The translations under genes were made by a program, and so were the position numbers. A DNA stretch of 64,000 nucleotides from Vibrio tapetis subsp. tapetis (GTDB lineage: Bacteria; Pseudomonadota; Gammaproteobacteria; Enterobacterales; Vibrionaceae), in the NCBI RefSeq assembly GCF_900233005.1, contig NZ_LT960611.1:2046001-2110000 (forward strand). The letters are read 5' to 3'. Positions 18,149 to 27,259 of the stretch are shown piece after piece (positions within the stretch are counted from its first letter, which is position 1; every line of letters begins with the position of its first letter). The notes under the pieces are model-generated. The model was not told the origin of the DNA. It ran no database searches and worked only from the letters and a program-made list of their open reading frames with translations.

Positions 18149-18833
18149 TGCGATCTCCGCTATACCAGTAACGTCGTAAACTCAGTGAATCAGCAAAAAG
18201 GGGGGCATCTATTAGTGTCTTTACGACGCTCATCAACCCAGAGGGCTGATAACAGACGGCAACATAAATAAACTGGCTGTGAGCTCGATTTTTTAATTCA
18301 ACTTCACGAGTAGAGCTAGAATTGGACAGATACTTAACAAGACGAATTCCACCGGGCACGTTAGGGTACAATTCACAGCTTCCACCGCCCAATGTATTGG
18401 TCTTAGCAAACTCTTTACTGCTGGCATTGTTGGAATCACTGATAAATTCAAGCCGCATTGCAAATCGCTCCGAATTCTCTAACCCCATGGTTTCCAGAGC
18501 AATCTTAAGTAAGGCTTTCGTCACCTCTGACTCCGGGCAATCATCATGTTTCAAGTTCTGTTGGCTAACACCACAAAGCTGTTGTTCAAAGCGCACATTA
18601 TTGCTGCTATCTGGGGGAATATCAGCGGCTAATGGCCCAACGGTCGAGACCACTAAATGCAACCTGTCTTGAAAGTGCACGTAGCGTAGGATGTCTACCG
18701 CCGCAATCATCAACCCCATAACAATCGAGACATACAGAACCAACTCGATCATAATCACGCCACGTTGTTTATGCCTATTGGACATCGTATTTAAGCTAAA
18801 ACGGCTAGGAAAATTATCGTTTATCATCACCAC
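18138..18833 (-). CDS. tadF: Tad minor pseudopilin TadF
   Basis: A 231-aa protein. After a short basic leader it has RGVIMIELVLYVSIVMGLMIAAVDILRYVHF, a TadE/TadF-type pseudopilin N-terminus with the conserved glutamate five residues after the glycine region (processing site for a TadV-like peptidase). The rest is a variable periplasmic domain with cysteines. It overlaps tadE by 7 nt and tadG by 11 nt. The ATG at 18833 is used, although an internal Met at residue 17 directly before the leader is also plausible. Confidence 0.8.
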   Translation of the reverse strand: MVMINDNFPSRFSLNTMSNRHKQRGVIMIELVLYVSIVMGLMIAAVDILRYVHFQDRLHLVVSTVGPLAADIPPDSSNNVRFEQQLCGVSQQNLKHDDCPESEVTKALLKIALETMGLENSERFAMRLEFISDSNNASSKEFAKTNTLGGGSCELYPNVPGGIRLVKYLSNSSSTREVELKNRAHSQFIYVAVCYQPSGLMSVVKTLIDAPLFADSLSLRRYWYSGDRNEV

Positions 18834-19273
18834 TTTCCACCTGAAAAATCTGGCTCATTACGCATGACCATCACACTTCGGTAGTCCCACTGACGAAGGC
18901 CATCAGACAAATAAATAGGGACAATCGGCGTAAACGAGTACTTCATCTCATAGCGCACAATGTATTGTTGAAAACCTTTGCCTGAACTGCATTTACCATC
19001 CGAATAAGCTTCTAAATCCTCGCAATTCTTAGCCGTCACCGTTACATTCTTGCGCGAAAAATAGAATCGGTCAGTAAAGTGTTGGTCAACATAGTATTCA
19101 ACGCTTTTTTTTGCATCGGTGCGGCTGTCGTAAACCATTTCTCTAAATTTAAAATCAAGCACACTGCGAACCACAAAATAACGGCTGACTTCTATGGCGA
19201 TCATGGCGACAGAAAAAAACACCAAAAATGTCACGATGAATTCAACGGCATACGCCCCTCTTTGATGCTTCAT
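18827..19273 (-). CDS. tadE: Tad minor pseudopilin TadE
   Basis: A 148-aa protein beginning MKHQRGAYAVEFIVTFLVFF. The GAYAVEF segment is the TadE-like signal, with glutamate at the pseudopilin position 5, followed by one hydrophobic helix and a small periplasmic domain with two cysteines (NCEDLEAYSDGKC). It overlaps tadD by 4 nt. It would normally be cleaved by the locus prepilin peptidase, which is not present in this window. Confidence 0.85.
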   Translation of the reverse strand: MKHQRGAYAVEFIVTFLVFFSVAMIAIEVSRYFVVRSVLDFKFREMVYDSRTDAKKSVEYYVDQHFTDRFYFSRKNVTVTAKNCEDLEAYSDGKCSSGKGFQQYIVRYEMKYSFTPIVPIYLSDGLRQWDYRSVMVMRNEPDFSGGKW

Positions 19274-19992
19274 TGTGTCGCCTTTAAGCTCTCAAGTTGT
19301 GCCAGTAATTGTTCCACTTCATAAGGGCTGGAATACCCTTCAAGAGTGCGAACTGCTTTCGGGTCATCCTGTTGTAGCAAGGCCACTATCGCCGCCAGCA
19401 TATCGCGTTGCCTATCCCGAACACCTAGCTCATAAAGCGCCACAAGCTGAACTTCCGCTTCGCGATAATCTCCTGATAATATTTGCGAGTACACTAGATT
19501 TCGACGTGCTTTTACATCGAGCTTATCTGCCGCTAAAACCTGCATGTACAGAGCTTGTGCTTCTTCATGTCTTTGCAAATAATCTAACGTCACGGCTTTA
19601 AGATTACGTAACTCATTTGTGTTTATGTCCGTAGGTAAGTTAACGAACGCCAGCTCAGGGTTTGATAGCTTAAGTTGCGTTTTTGCCATCCAAATACGGC
19701 TTTTAGCCCACTCTGGTTGATCTTCTTCTATCTGCTCTAAGTGAGTTTGAGCCAACACCCATTGCTCACTTTTATAGTACAGTCGGCCTAACGCTAAGTT
19801 AATTTCAGCATCTGGCTTTTTCTTGTATAAACGTTGATAGATATTAAGAGCCGAGTCCAATTGATTGTTTTGCTCAGACATCATTGCAACCTGCTTCTGC
19901 GCATCGGCACTTGCGGAATGCGTACGGCTATCTTGCGATTGGGCGCACCCAACCAGAACCATCAACAGCAAAGCTGTAATCCAATGTTTCAT
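19270..19992 (-). CDS. tadD: Tad lipoprotein TadD with TPR repeats
   Basis: A 240-aa lipoprotein (MKHWITALLLMVLVGC) followed by tetratricopeptide repeats: LDSALNIYQRLYKKKPDAEINLALGRLYYKSEQW and similar helical pairs through residue 190. TadD is thought to act as a pilotin or scaffold for the Tad secretin and cytoplasmic ring. It follows tadC by 10 nt and overlaps tadE, consistent with one operon. Confidence 0.85.
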   Translation of the reverse strand: MKHWITALLLMVLVGCAQSQDSRTHSASADAQKQVAMMSEQNNQLDSALNIYQRLYKKKPDAEINLALGRLYYKSEQWVLAQTHLEQIEEDQPEWAKSRIWMAKTQLKLSNPELAFVNLPTDINTNELRNLKAVTLDYLQRHEEAQALYMQVLAADKLDVKARRNLVYSQILSGDYREAEVQLVALYELGVRDRQRDMLAAIVALLQQDDPKAVRTLEGYSSPYEVEQLLAQLESLKATQ

Positions 19993-20002
19993 GATTTCTT
20001 TC

Positions 20003-20908
20003 CTATGATAATGCGTCGATGAGCCCTAACAACGCAGGGGCCGCAATCAAAACAAGCGTGGGGAACAAAACGAGTAATATAAGTGGAAGTCCCATTTTTG
20101 CAGGGACTTTTGAGGCGAGTTCTTCCATAGACAATAAACGTTTCTGCCGTGTATCAGATGCCACTACTCGCAATGTTTTCGCGATAGACGTGCCGTAATT
20201 CATGGCTTGATACAAGGTAATCGCTAACATTCTCAATTCTTCGACCTGAGTTCGGTTGGCAAGGTTTTTAATCGCTTGACTGCGACTGGGTAGAATTCTG
20301 AGCTCGTTCACGACTTGTTGGAATTCATCAGCCAATTCAGGGCAAATAGGCCTGATCTTCTGTCCTACTTTTTGCAATGAAACGTCTAGGCTAGTTCCTG
20401 CTTCGGCACAAATGACCATCATGTCCATCACATCTGGGCAAAAACGGCTCATTCGAGACTGCCTTGCGTCCGCCAGAGCAGCAACACGCTTTTCGACCAA
20501 AATACCGACACCAATAGAAGCCACCAGCGCAATGAGCGCGCTTTTTCCGCTGAGTAATTCAGGGTTGATGAGAAACCATAAAGCAGAGATACATAAGCCA
20601 ACAACCATCGCACTCATTTTGGCAAATAAAAACCAGGCCAAAGCTTTAGGGTGAAAATACCCCGCCTTAAGTAAGAGAGTTTGTAAGGGCTGTTTATCTC
20701 TTTCGGATGAGAGGTATTTTTCGACCCATATAGCGCATGTTAGCCCAACACCTTTCAGTACCAGACCCGCTTGGTTTTGCCTTCTTGGGGTTTGTAATAC
20801 CAACAGCAAGCGTCGATGAAAACGCTGCTTTTGGTACTTTGTTTGAGCGATTGCGCCTATAAGCACCATAAGCGTTACGGCTAAAATAAATGGCATCATC
20901 GTAGTCAT
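20003..20908 (-). CDS. tadC: Tad inner-membrane platform protein TadC
   Basis: A 301-aa type II secretion F (GspF/TadC) domain protein. Membrane helices lie near residues 5-20, 105-145 and 265-295. The cytoplasmic segment carries the family features CPDVMDMMVICAEAGTSLDVSLQKVG and YGTSIAKTLRVVASDTRQKR. With TadB it forms the platform on which the TadA ATPase works to extrude Flp pilin. It starts 7 nt after tadB. Confidence 0.9.
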   Translation of the reverse strand: MTTMMPFILAVTLMVLIGAIAQTKYQKQRFHRRLLLVLQTPRRQNQAGLVLKGVGLTCAIWVEKYLSSERDKQPLQTLLLKAGYFHPKALAWFLFAKMSAMVVGLCISALWFLINPELLSGKSALIALVASIGVGILVEKRVAALADARQSRMSRFCPDVMDMMVICAEAGTSLDVSLQKVGQKIRPICPELADEFQQVVNELRILPSRSQAIKNLANRTQVEELRMLAITLYQAMNYGTSIAKTLRVVASDTRQKRLLSMEELASKVPAKMGLPLILLVLFPTLVLIAAPALLGLIDALS

Positions 20909-20915
20909 CCTATTA

Positions 20916-21812
20916 TTACGACACCTTGGTCAGTCGATTGATCCAAATAAGACCAAGCGCCATACTAACAACCGCATAGGCCAATACGCTCTGACCACTA
21001 GGGTCATTAAGCAAGAAGTCGATTTGTTCTGGCTGTTTAACAAATTGCATCGAGAGCAAAACAATGGGAATCGCCGTTACCACCCGTGCAGCGACTCTTG
21101 GTTCCGCCGTCAGAGCCAGAACTTTCTGATGAATTTTGCTTTTCTCTCTTAAGCTCGCCCCTAAATTACTGAGTGCGTCCACCAATGGCCCACCGGTTTC
21201 AGTGTTCAAACTTAACACTGCGGTAAAATAGCCAAACGCTTCTGAATCCACCCGGTCGGCGGCATCTGAAAAGGCTTGTTGGAACGAGACACCTAACAAC
21301 AGCGCATCGTAGATTTTACGAAACTCGCTCCCTAACGCCCCCTCAAATGACTCTGAAACACTCAGAACCGAACGATTCAAAGGCACGCCTGCTGCAATCG
21401 CTCGGGCAAATACCTCGATAGCATCCGGTAACTGAGCTTCTAACTGCTGCAGGGCTTTCTTCGCTTGATGCGCAATAATGAGCTTGCTCGTCAATGCCAT
21501 AACGACAACGGCGACACCAAAGGTAAGAACGATGCTTGCGGACATTTTGTAACACAAGGCACCGGCCCCAATACCCACAACCATAACGGGTAGCGTAATA
21601 CGGGATTTGACTGATTGCAGTTGTAACTCAAACCCAGACATCGACGAAGCTGATAATTTAGCGAACGCGAAATCACCTTGATAATGAATTGACAGAACGC
21701 GTTTTGCTTGGCTTCTCAGCGTTGCCAATCGTTTTTGTTTACGCTCCAATTTGGCAACGATCACCGCGATACACACAACAAATGCGAGAACATAAACGGC
21801 GTTATTCATCAT
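20916..21812 (-). CDS. tadB: Tad inner-membrane platform protein TadB
   Basis: A 298-aa GspF/TadB-family protein with helices near residues 1-18, 75-115 and 245-290. Characteristic segments are ARAIAAGVPLNRSVLSVSESFEG and ETGGPLVDALSNLGASLREK. The start MMNNAVY at 21812 is preferred; a longer frame begins at 21827 inside tadA. Either way the gene overlaps the tadA stop, which implies translational coupling. Paired with tadC as the pilus platform. Confidence 0.88.
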   Translation of the reverse strand: MMNNAVYVLAFVVCIAVIVAKLERKQKRLATLRSQAKRVLSIHYQGDFAFAKLSASSMSGFELQLQSVKSRITLPVMVVGIGAGALCYKMSASIVLTFGVAVVVMALTSKLIIAHQAKKALQQLEAQLPDAIEVFARAIAAGVPLNRSVLSVSESFEGALGSEFRKIYDALLLGVSFQQAFSDAADRVDSEAFGYFTAVLSLNTETGGPLVDALSNLGASLREKSKIHQKVLALTAEPRVAARVVTAIPIVLLSMQFVKQPEQIDFLLNDPSGQSVLAYAVVSMALGLIWINRLTKVS

Positions 21813-23136
21813 GATTGACGCCCTCAACCGTTCGTTTTTTCGCTAAGTATTGAGAGGCCAGAAGCTGTTGGGTTTCGTTAAGCAAACCGGCATGCTGTAG
21901 TTTTTCTTGCTTGCAACTTTGCTCAACTAAACAATCAAAGTGCCCCTCTAATGTGTCGTCCACAATGCGGCCATCGTAGACAAATTTAAACAACGTATTG
22001 AGCGCGATGTGCCCATCATTACAGCCTAGTATTTCTGCAATGTGCGTAATGCGTCGTTTACCATCTCGGCAACGTTCAATTTGCACAACCACATCAATCG
22101 ATGACGCTATTTGTTTACGAACTAACTCAGGGTTGAGCTTACTTTGGCTCATGCTCAACATGTTCTCTAAACGAATCAAAGCATCAGCGGGAGTATTGGC
22201 GTGTACCGTAGACAAGGAGCCATCGTGGCCGGTGTTCATCGCTTGAAGCATATCAAACACCTCCTCGCCGCGAACCTCACCCAATAAAATTCGATCCGGT
22301 CTCATCCGAAGCGCATTTTTAACCAAATCGGTTTGAGTTACCGCCCCTGAACCCTCTACACTCTCGGCACGAGTTTCTAGGCTAATAACGTGCGGTTGTT
22401 TTAACTGGATCTCTGCCGCATCCTCAATGGTAATCAGTCGTTCATGCTCAGAGATGTGCTCGGAAAGTGCATTGAGCAAGGTTGTTTTACCAGCACCGGT
22501 TCCTCCTGAAACGACAATATTCATTTTGGCGCTTACGTAATTGGCCAGCAAACGCGCCATAGACTCCGACAAGTTTTGTTGCTGAGCCATGACCTCAAGA
22601 GACAATCGGTTTTTTGAAAACTTACGAATGGATATGACCGTGCCGTTTAGCGATAAAGGAGGGGCTATCACGTTCACTCGGCTACCGTCTTCTAACCGTG
22701 CATCGACCATAGGTGACGCTTCATCGATACGTCGACCAACTAGGCTCGCAATTCTCTGTGCTATGTTATGTACGTGTTCTTGATTACGAAAAACAATGGA
22801 CGTCAACTCGAGTTTGCCATGCCTTTCGGCATAAACCTGATCGCAACCATTCACCATGATATCCGCCACATTAGGATCATTTAGCAGACTTTCTAGTTGA
22901 CCTAACCCCAATATGTCGTCGATCAATTCTTTAGTGAGTTTTTGTTGTTCACGTAAATTCATGGTGACTTTGCTGTCTAGTGCTAGCTGGTTCAGCGATT
23001 GAAAGACGGTAAACTCAAGTTCTTTTACCGACATTTCCAATGCTTTACTGGGATCAAGCGACTCCAACAGCGCGTCTCGAACCGCGCCTATTTGCTCTTG
23101 CCTTACCTTTTCAGTTTGATGAATATCGTGAGCCAT
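21802..23136 (-). CDS. tadA: Tad pilus assembly ATPase TadA
   Basis: A 444-aa secretion ATPase of the GspE/VirB11 superfamily (CpaF/TadA). The Walker A motif GGTGAGKTT is at 211-219, followed by ITIEDAAEIQLKQPHV, the Walker B region RILLGEVRGEE and the His box TGHDGSLSTVHANTP. It should power pilus assembly at the inner membrane. Its ATG overlaps the tadZ stop by one base. The gene is intact although its upstream partner tadZ is interrupted. Confidence 0.93.
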   Translation of the reverse strand: MAHDIHQTEKVRQEQIGAVRDALLESLDPSKALEMSVKELEFTVFQSLNQLALDSKVTMNLREQQKLTKELIDDILGLGQLESLLNDPNVADIMVNGCDQVYAERHGKLELTSIVFRNQEHVHNIAQRIASLVGRRIDEASPMVDARLEDGSRVNVIAPPLSLNGTVISIRKFSKNRLSLEVMAQQQNLSESMARLLANYVSAKMNIVVSGGTGAGKTTLLNALSEHISEHERLITIEDAAEIQLKQPHVISLETRAESVEGSGAVTQTDLVKNALRMRPDRILLGEVRGEEVFDMLQAMNTGHDGSLSTVHANTPADALIRLENMLSMSQSKLNPELVRKQIASSIDVVVQIERCRDGKRRITHIAEILGCNDGHIALNTLFKFVYDGRIVDDTLEGHFDCLVEQSCKQEKLQHAGLLNETQQLLASQYLAKKRTVEGVNHDE

Positions 23137-24332
23137 TACGCGAGTTTCCTTTTATTCCAAAAAGAAAACAGGCCGGATTTTTTCAGCTTCGCCTGCCCCA
23201 AACAGTCCAGCGCTAGGTCTTGTAGCTGTGCTGCTGTCTTACCACCATGCTGGCTTAACATTTGACCGCTTTCTTGAGCCTGAGTAAATTTCTTACCGTT
23301 GTAATCCAGAACATGCCCAACCTGAATGCCAATGGCTTGTTCAAATTCTTGTAAAGTCAGTAACCTGCCAGATTCTGGCCTAACTTGATTAACAACGGTA
23401 ATCGCACGTAAATGCTCATGTTTTTCTATAAAAGTTAACGCTTTAGCCAGTTCACGAGCACCCGACAAAGTCAGGTCAGAAACCAATACGCAGGTCTGGC
23501 AATGAGCCAGAACTGCGTCTATTTTATCAACACTACTCTTCGCGCTGTCCCAAACATGAGCGGCATATTCTTGATTCACTAAGCGGGCTAAGGAAGCCAA
23601 CTCCCCCACTTTGAACATTGGAGACTGAGCAAAGGGCATATTGTCATCTAACAAAGCAAGTCGCTCGTTTACTTATACAACGCTTCGCTCCAGCAGCAAG
23701 GGATCCAACTCTTGCGCATAAGCCAGTAAGCCAGACAATTGCCCATGATTATCTTGGTTTAAGTGAAGGCCTAAATCTCCTTGTTGAACATCAAGATCTA
23801 TCGCCAAAGTATGTCGATGGTGTGCATTAGGCAGTAACCAAGCAATATTGGACGCTATGGTCGTCGCACCGACTCCTCCTTTTAAGCCCCAAATACATGT
23901 GCCGTTCAGTCGAGTCGAGCTTAATTCGCTACCTAGTTCAATACGCTTGAACACCTTCATAACCGCGTCGTGGTTTAATGGCGTAGGCAGATAATCAAAA
24001 ACACCAAGCGCAACCAAAGCACGATATTTATCGATGCCTTGATCCGGCGCGATAACAATGAGTTTTGTCGAGACGGAACATAATGAAAGCAGCGCCTCTG
24101 CAACTGACAATATGTTTTCGTGTTCAGACAGCTCAACAAGCACTATGTCGGTATGCGCATGTTCGCGGCAATACGCCATCGCTTTTTGGCTGTTTCCTTG
24201 GTGTAACTGGCTATCGAAATTACGCTGGTTGAGTAACTCTGCCAATTTCTGCTTATCCGCATCACAGGTCAAATAAGCTGAAACTGACAGGGTTTGTCCC
24301 GTTACAATCATATTAGATGAGTTCGTTTCCAT
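23136..24332 (-). pseudogene. tadZ: Tad localisation ATPase TadZ/CpaE, interrupted by an in-frame stop
   Basis: One continuous frame of 398 codons plus stop, split by a TAA at codon 220 (plus-strand 23673-23675). The first part has an atypical receiver-like domain and then a MinD/ParA-like ATPase domain beginning GLKGGVGATT (151-158). The part after the stop (172 aa if restarted at TTG 23654) carries the rest of the ATPase fold: VLVSDLTLSGARELA and TVVNQVRPESG. Both parts are in the same frame, so this is a point change (for example CAA, AAA or TAT to TAA), not an indel. TadZ places the Tad machine at the pole in other bacteria. The N-terminal fragment lacks half the ATPase fold and is unlikely to work. 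Confidence 0.88.
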
Positions 24333-24967
24333 TATTCACCTCCCACACTGATCGGTTGGGTTTGAAGTGGCATTACCGCTCCTTGATTAAATGCTTCTAC
24401 CGCACTCACACCTTGAACGCTGCTGTTATTTTGGTAAATTTTTCCTTGTAAGAAATCCCTTGGGTCAGCAACCATCGCGACTTGATTTTGTATGCTGGCA
24501 CACGCATGGTTTGGGCTATATCCCGTTTTACCATCAAACGTTTCTGGGAATGCCGCCGCATTCTCACAGCCAATCACCCTTGCCACCGCATAATCCCCAA
24601 CGACAGTCACCTGCTGAATGTCAGCAGGCTGAAATGTAAATAAACTTGCATCTGCTACGTTAGATTGGGTGTGCGACGTCAACATCGACACCTGTTTTTT
24701 TGACCAGACATTGGGGTAATGGATCGTGGCTCTTATTAGCGCCGGGGTGTTTAGATGCGCAAGAAAGTCGCCCATTTTACGCTTCATTGATTGTGTCATT
24801 TCCAGCTCCATGTGCCGGGTTTGTATATCAACGATAATTTGAGGTTCTTGGTAGGGCGTCGATAGCCTGTCTTCCATTTTTATCATTTGAGTTCGATTAA
24901 ACTCACAGCCAGCTAACAATCCGCACGCCACTGCAATCAGAGTTAAGTTTCGCTTCAACATGGTCAT
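24332..24967 (-). CDS. Tad-associated lipoprotein, CpaD/RcpB-like
   Basis: A 211-aa lipoprotein: MTMLKRNLTLIAVACGLLAGC, lipobox LAGC. The C-terminal half has the CpaD-family signature, a cysteine followed by QNQVAMVADPRDFLQGK (here CASIQNQVAMVADPRDF). Proteins of this kind sit beside the secretin in Tad loci and help it reach or stay in the outer membrane. It overlaps the tadZ start by one base and follows the secretin fragment by 3 nt. Confidence 0.85.
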   Translation of the reverse strand: MTMLKRNLTLIAVACGLLAGCEFNRTQMIKMEDRLSTPYQEPQIIVDIQTRHMELEMTQSMKRKMGDFLAHLNTPALIRATIHYPNVWSKKQVSMLTSHTQSNVADASLFTFQPADIQQVTVVGDYAVARVIGCENAAAFPETFDGKTGYSPNHACASIQNQVAMVADPRDFLQGKIYQNNSSVQGVSAVEAFNQGAVMPLQTQPISVGGE

Positions 24968-24970
24968 TCC

Positions 24971-25876
24971 TTAAAATTCAAAGCCTTTAAATGCTTCGCT
25001 TGCGATGGCTTGCGGCGGTTTTTGGTACGCTTCTATCGGCTTCAAACTGCGGCCAAATATTAAACGTTCGAATGGACTTGAAAGGTGCAAATTGTCCGTC
25101 GGTAATGCTAACGGTGCACGCGTTGGTTCAACCAAATGTGCACTGGCAATAATCACCAATTCTGACTCGCTATTTTTAAACTGACTGGACTCGAATAGGC
25201 GACCCAATACTGGGATCTGATTCACCCATGGCAGATGCTGAAGATCATCGTTTACTCTGCGCTTTATCAGTCCTGCGAGCGCAAAACTTTGTCCTGAAGC
25301 CAGTTCAACACTGGTTTCTGCCCGGCGAATATCAAATCCCTGCTGAACAATACCGTCCGTGACTACGCTGTTTGCTGAAGAAAGATCACTGATCTCTGTT
25401 TTTACCTTCAAGGCAATTCTGTTGTTAGACATGATGGTTGGCGTCACGGCCAGTAACACACCAAAAGGTCGATATGAAATAGATGCCGAACCATCACTAC
25501 CACCACTGATCACCTGCGGGACTTCACCACCAGCCAAAAATGATGCCGTTTCACCAGTTGTTGCCGTCAAATTGGGTTCCGCTAACACGGTAACAAGGTT
25601 TTCCTCCGCTAAAATGTCGACCATTCCAACAATGTCTTCAATTGGGCGTAATGGATCGACATTGGCACCTTTAAATAGGTTTTCGGTAATGATTGAGTTG
25701 TCCGAAATTGCCACTTTCTTGTATCCCGACGCAAAACTTTTGTTCAAATAGTTCCACTGAAAGCCGAAGTTCTCTTTCACTTGCTTGCTTACTTCTGCGA
25801 TCCGGATACGAATGTTCACTTGAGTAGGGGCGTTGATTTTTAAACGATTCAAATAGCCATTTGTTGCAGTAACCAT
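24971..25876 (-). pseudogene. Tad secretin CpaC/RcpA, N-terminal half missing
   Basis: The 301-aa remnant contains the secretin core: APTQVNIRIRIAEVSKQV at its beginning, VTVLAEPNLTATTGETASFLAGGEVP in the middle, and VNQIPVLGRLFESSQFK towards the end. A full CpaC/RcpA is normally about 450-500 aa, with a signal peptide and an N-terminal pilus-formation domain. Both are absent. The frame opens at an ATG lying inside the last codons of menE in a different frame, so a deletion has joined the interior of the secretin gene to the end of menE. The pieces usually found upstream (flp, prepilin peptidase, cpaB) are gone too. An export-competent secretin cannot be made from this copy. Confidence 0.85.
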
Positions 25877-27231
25877 TGTTTAATTGATTGCCTCGATACT
25901 TTGATGCCACTTCCTAGCAATTCGGTCGGCATTAAATAATAAGCGATGGGCCATTTAAATTTGGTGAGCTTTGAGGCAATGAACGCTTCGTAATCGCCTT
26001 TATTCAATAGTCTATCTGCGATCAACACTGCCACAGGTCGATGGCCAAATTCGGCATCCACCATTGGCACTACATAGCTTTGTTGAATTTGTGGAAGAGC
26101 ATTGAGTACGGCTTCAATTTCTTCGCAATGAATATTCTCTCCACCAGATATAAACTGGTTATCGGCTCTGCCTATGATTTTCAGCTGATTATTGGCTTGC
26201 CATTGACCTAAGTCCTTAGTATCAAACCAACCATCTTGCTCGATTAACGAGATAACATTGCCCTGTTGATAATAGCCTACAGCCAGCGTTTCTCCGGCGA
26301 TATAGATTCTGTCCCCTACTAACTTTAACTGCCTATTAGGTAGCACACTTCCTGCATTGGCAAGTTCATCGGTTCGCTTAGCGGTTACCGTTGAGGCAGC
26401 CTCAGTCATACCATAACCTAACCAAGTATCTACGCCTCTAGCCTGAGCTTTCTGGCATAGAGAATTACAGACATGACTCCCTCCGAGCAATACGCGTTTT
26501 AACCGTAATGTCAGGTTGTCTTCGAGTGCTCGCTGCAGTTGTACAGCAACCAAAGAAGCATGAGTCACTTGAGTTAAGTCGTAGGATATGCCTTTGTCAC
26601 TAGGCATCACTAATGTCGCCCCCACCACTAACCAACGCCAGATAATTGCGAGCCCTGAAACATGATACATAGGTAAGCTTAATAACCAACTGTCTGTTGG
26701 CTCAAATTCGAACTTGCTAAGCAACCCTTTTGCGCTCGCGATATGTTGGGATGCATTATGTGCAACAGCTTTAGGTTTTCCAGAGGAACCCGAAGTAAAA
26801 ATAAGACTAACAAGCTGATGAGAAGACAGAGCATTAAACGGCTCGATACAGACATTCGATGCGCTAGCCAAAGAATCTACGGTCCAACTGAATCTAGGCA
26901 GATCACATGCAGATTCTGCTTGATATTGCCACCAAACGCACTTAGGGACTAAAGTTTGAAACTTACCTTCCAGCACAGACCAAGGATCTGGCGAGATGGG
27001 AGACATAATGGCCCCTATCTCTAAACACGCCATGTACAGAAACAACAGGTCAGGGCAATTTTTGCCCACAGCAGCAACAACATCGTTGCGATTCACGCCT
27101 TCAGCCTTAAGCTGTAACGCAATCTTGCCCACTAGCACACTCAGCTCCGACCAAGTAACATCAGAGCTGCGAGTTTTTAGGGCAAGCTTACTTGGCTGGT
27201 ACTGCGACCAATACTGTAAATAACTTATCAT
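25849..27231 (-). CDS. menE: o-Succinylbenzoate-CoA ligase
   Basis: A 460-aa adenylate-forming (ANL) enzyme that activates o-succinylbenzoate to its CoA ester in menaquinone synthesis. The phosphate-binding loop SLIFTSGSSGKPKAVAHN and the adenylate motif GYGMTEAAS are present. Further on are the hinge region WFDTKDLGQW with IGRADNQFISGGENIH and, near the end, the catalytic lysine in GIKVSRQ. It is the last gene of the men operon, 28 bp after menC. Its final residues overlap the truncated secretin frame. The last few codons may derive from the deletion junction, but the catalytic lysine is retained. Confidence 0.93.
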   Translation of the reverse strand: MISYLQYWSQYQPSKLALKTRSSDVTWSELSVLVGKIALQLKAEGVNRNDVVAAVGKNCPDLLFLYMACLEIGAIMSPISPDPWSVLEGKFQTLVPKCVWWQYQAESACDLPRFSWTVDSLASASNVCIEPFNALSSHQLVSLIFTSGSSGKPKAVAHNASQHIASAKGLLSKFEFEPTDSWLLSLPMYHVSGLAIIWRWLVVGATLVMPSDKGISYDLTQVTHASLVAVQLQRALEDNLTLRLKRVLLGGSHVCNSLCQKAQARGVDTWLGYGMTEAASTVTAKRTDELANAGSVLPNRQLKLVGDRIYIAGETLAVGYYQQGNVISLIEQDGWFDTKDLGQWQANNQLKIIGRADNQFISGGENIHCEEIEAVLNALPQIQQSYVVPMVDAEFGHRPVAVLIADRLLNKGDYEAFIASKLTKFKWPIAYYLMPTELLGSGIKVSRQSIKQWLLQQMAI

Positions 27232-27259
27232 TGTTCAGACCTACCACGACACGTAAAAA

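Noticed and set aside
25671..25910. 79-aa minus-strand frame at the menE-secretin junction, considered as the missing secretin N-terminus
   Set aside because: It is the menE C-terminal frame region continued out of frame over the secretin; it has no signal peptide or secretin features.
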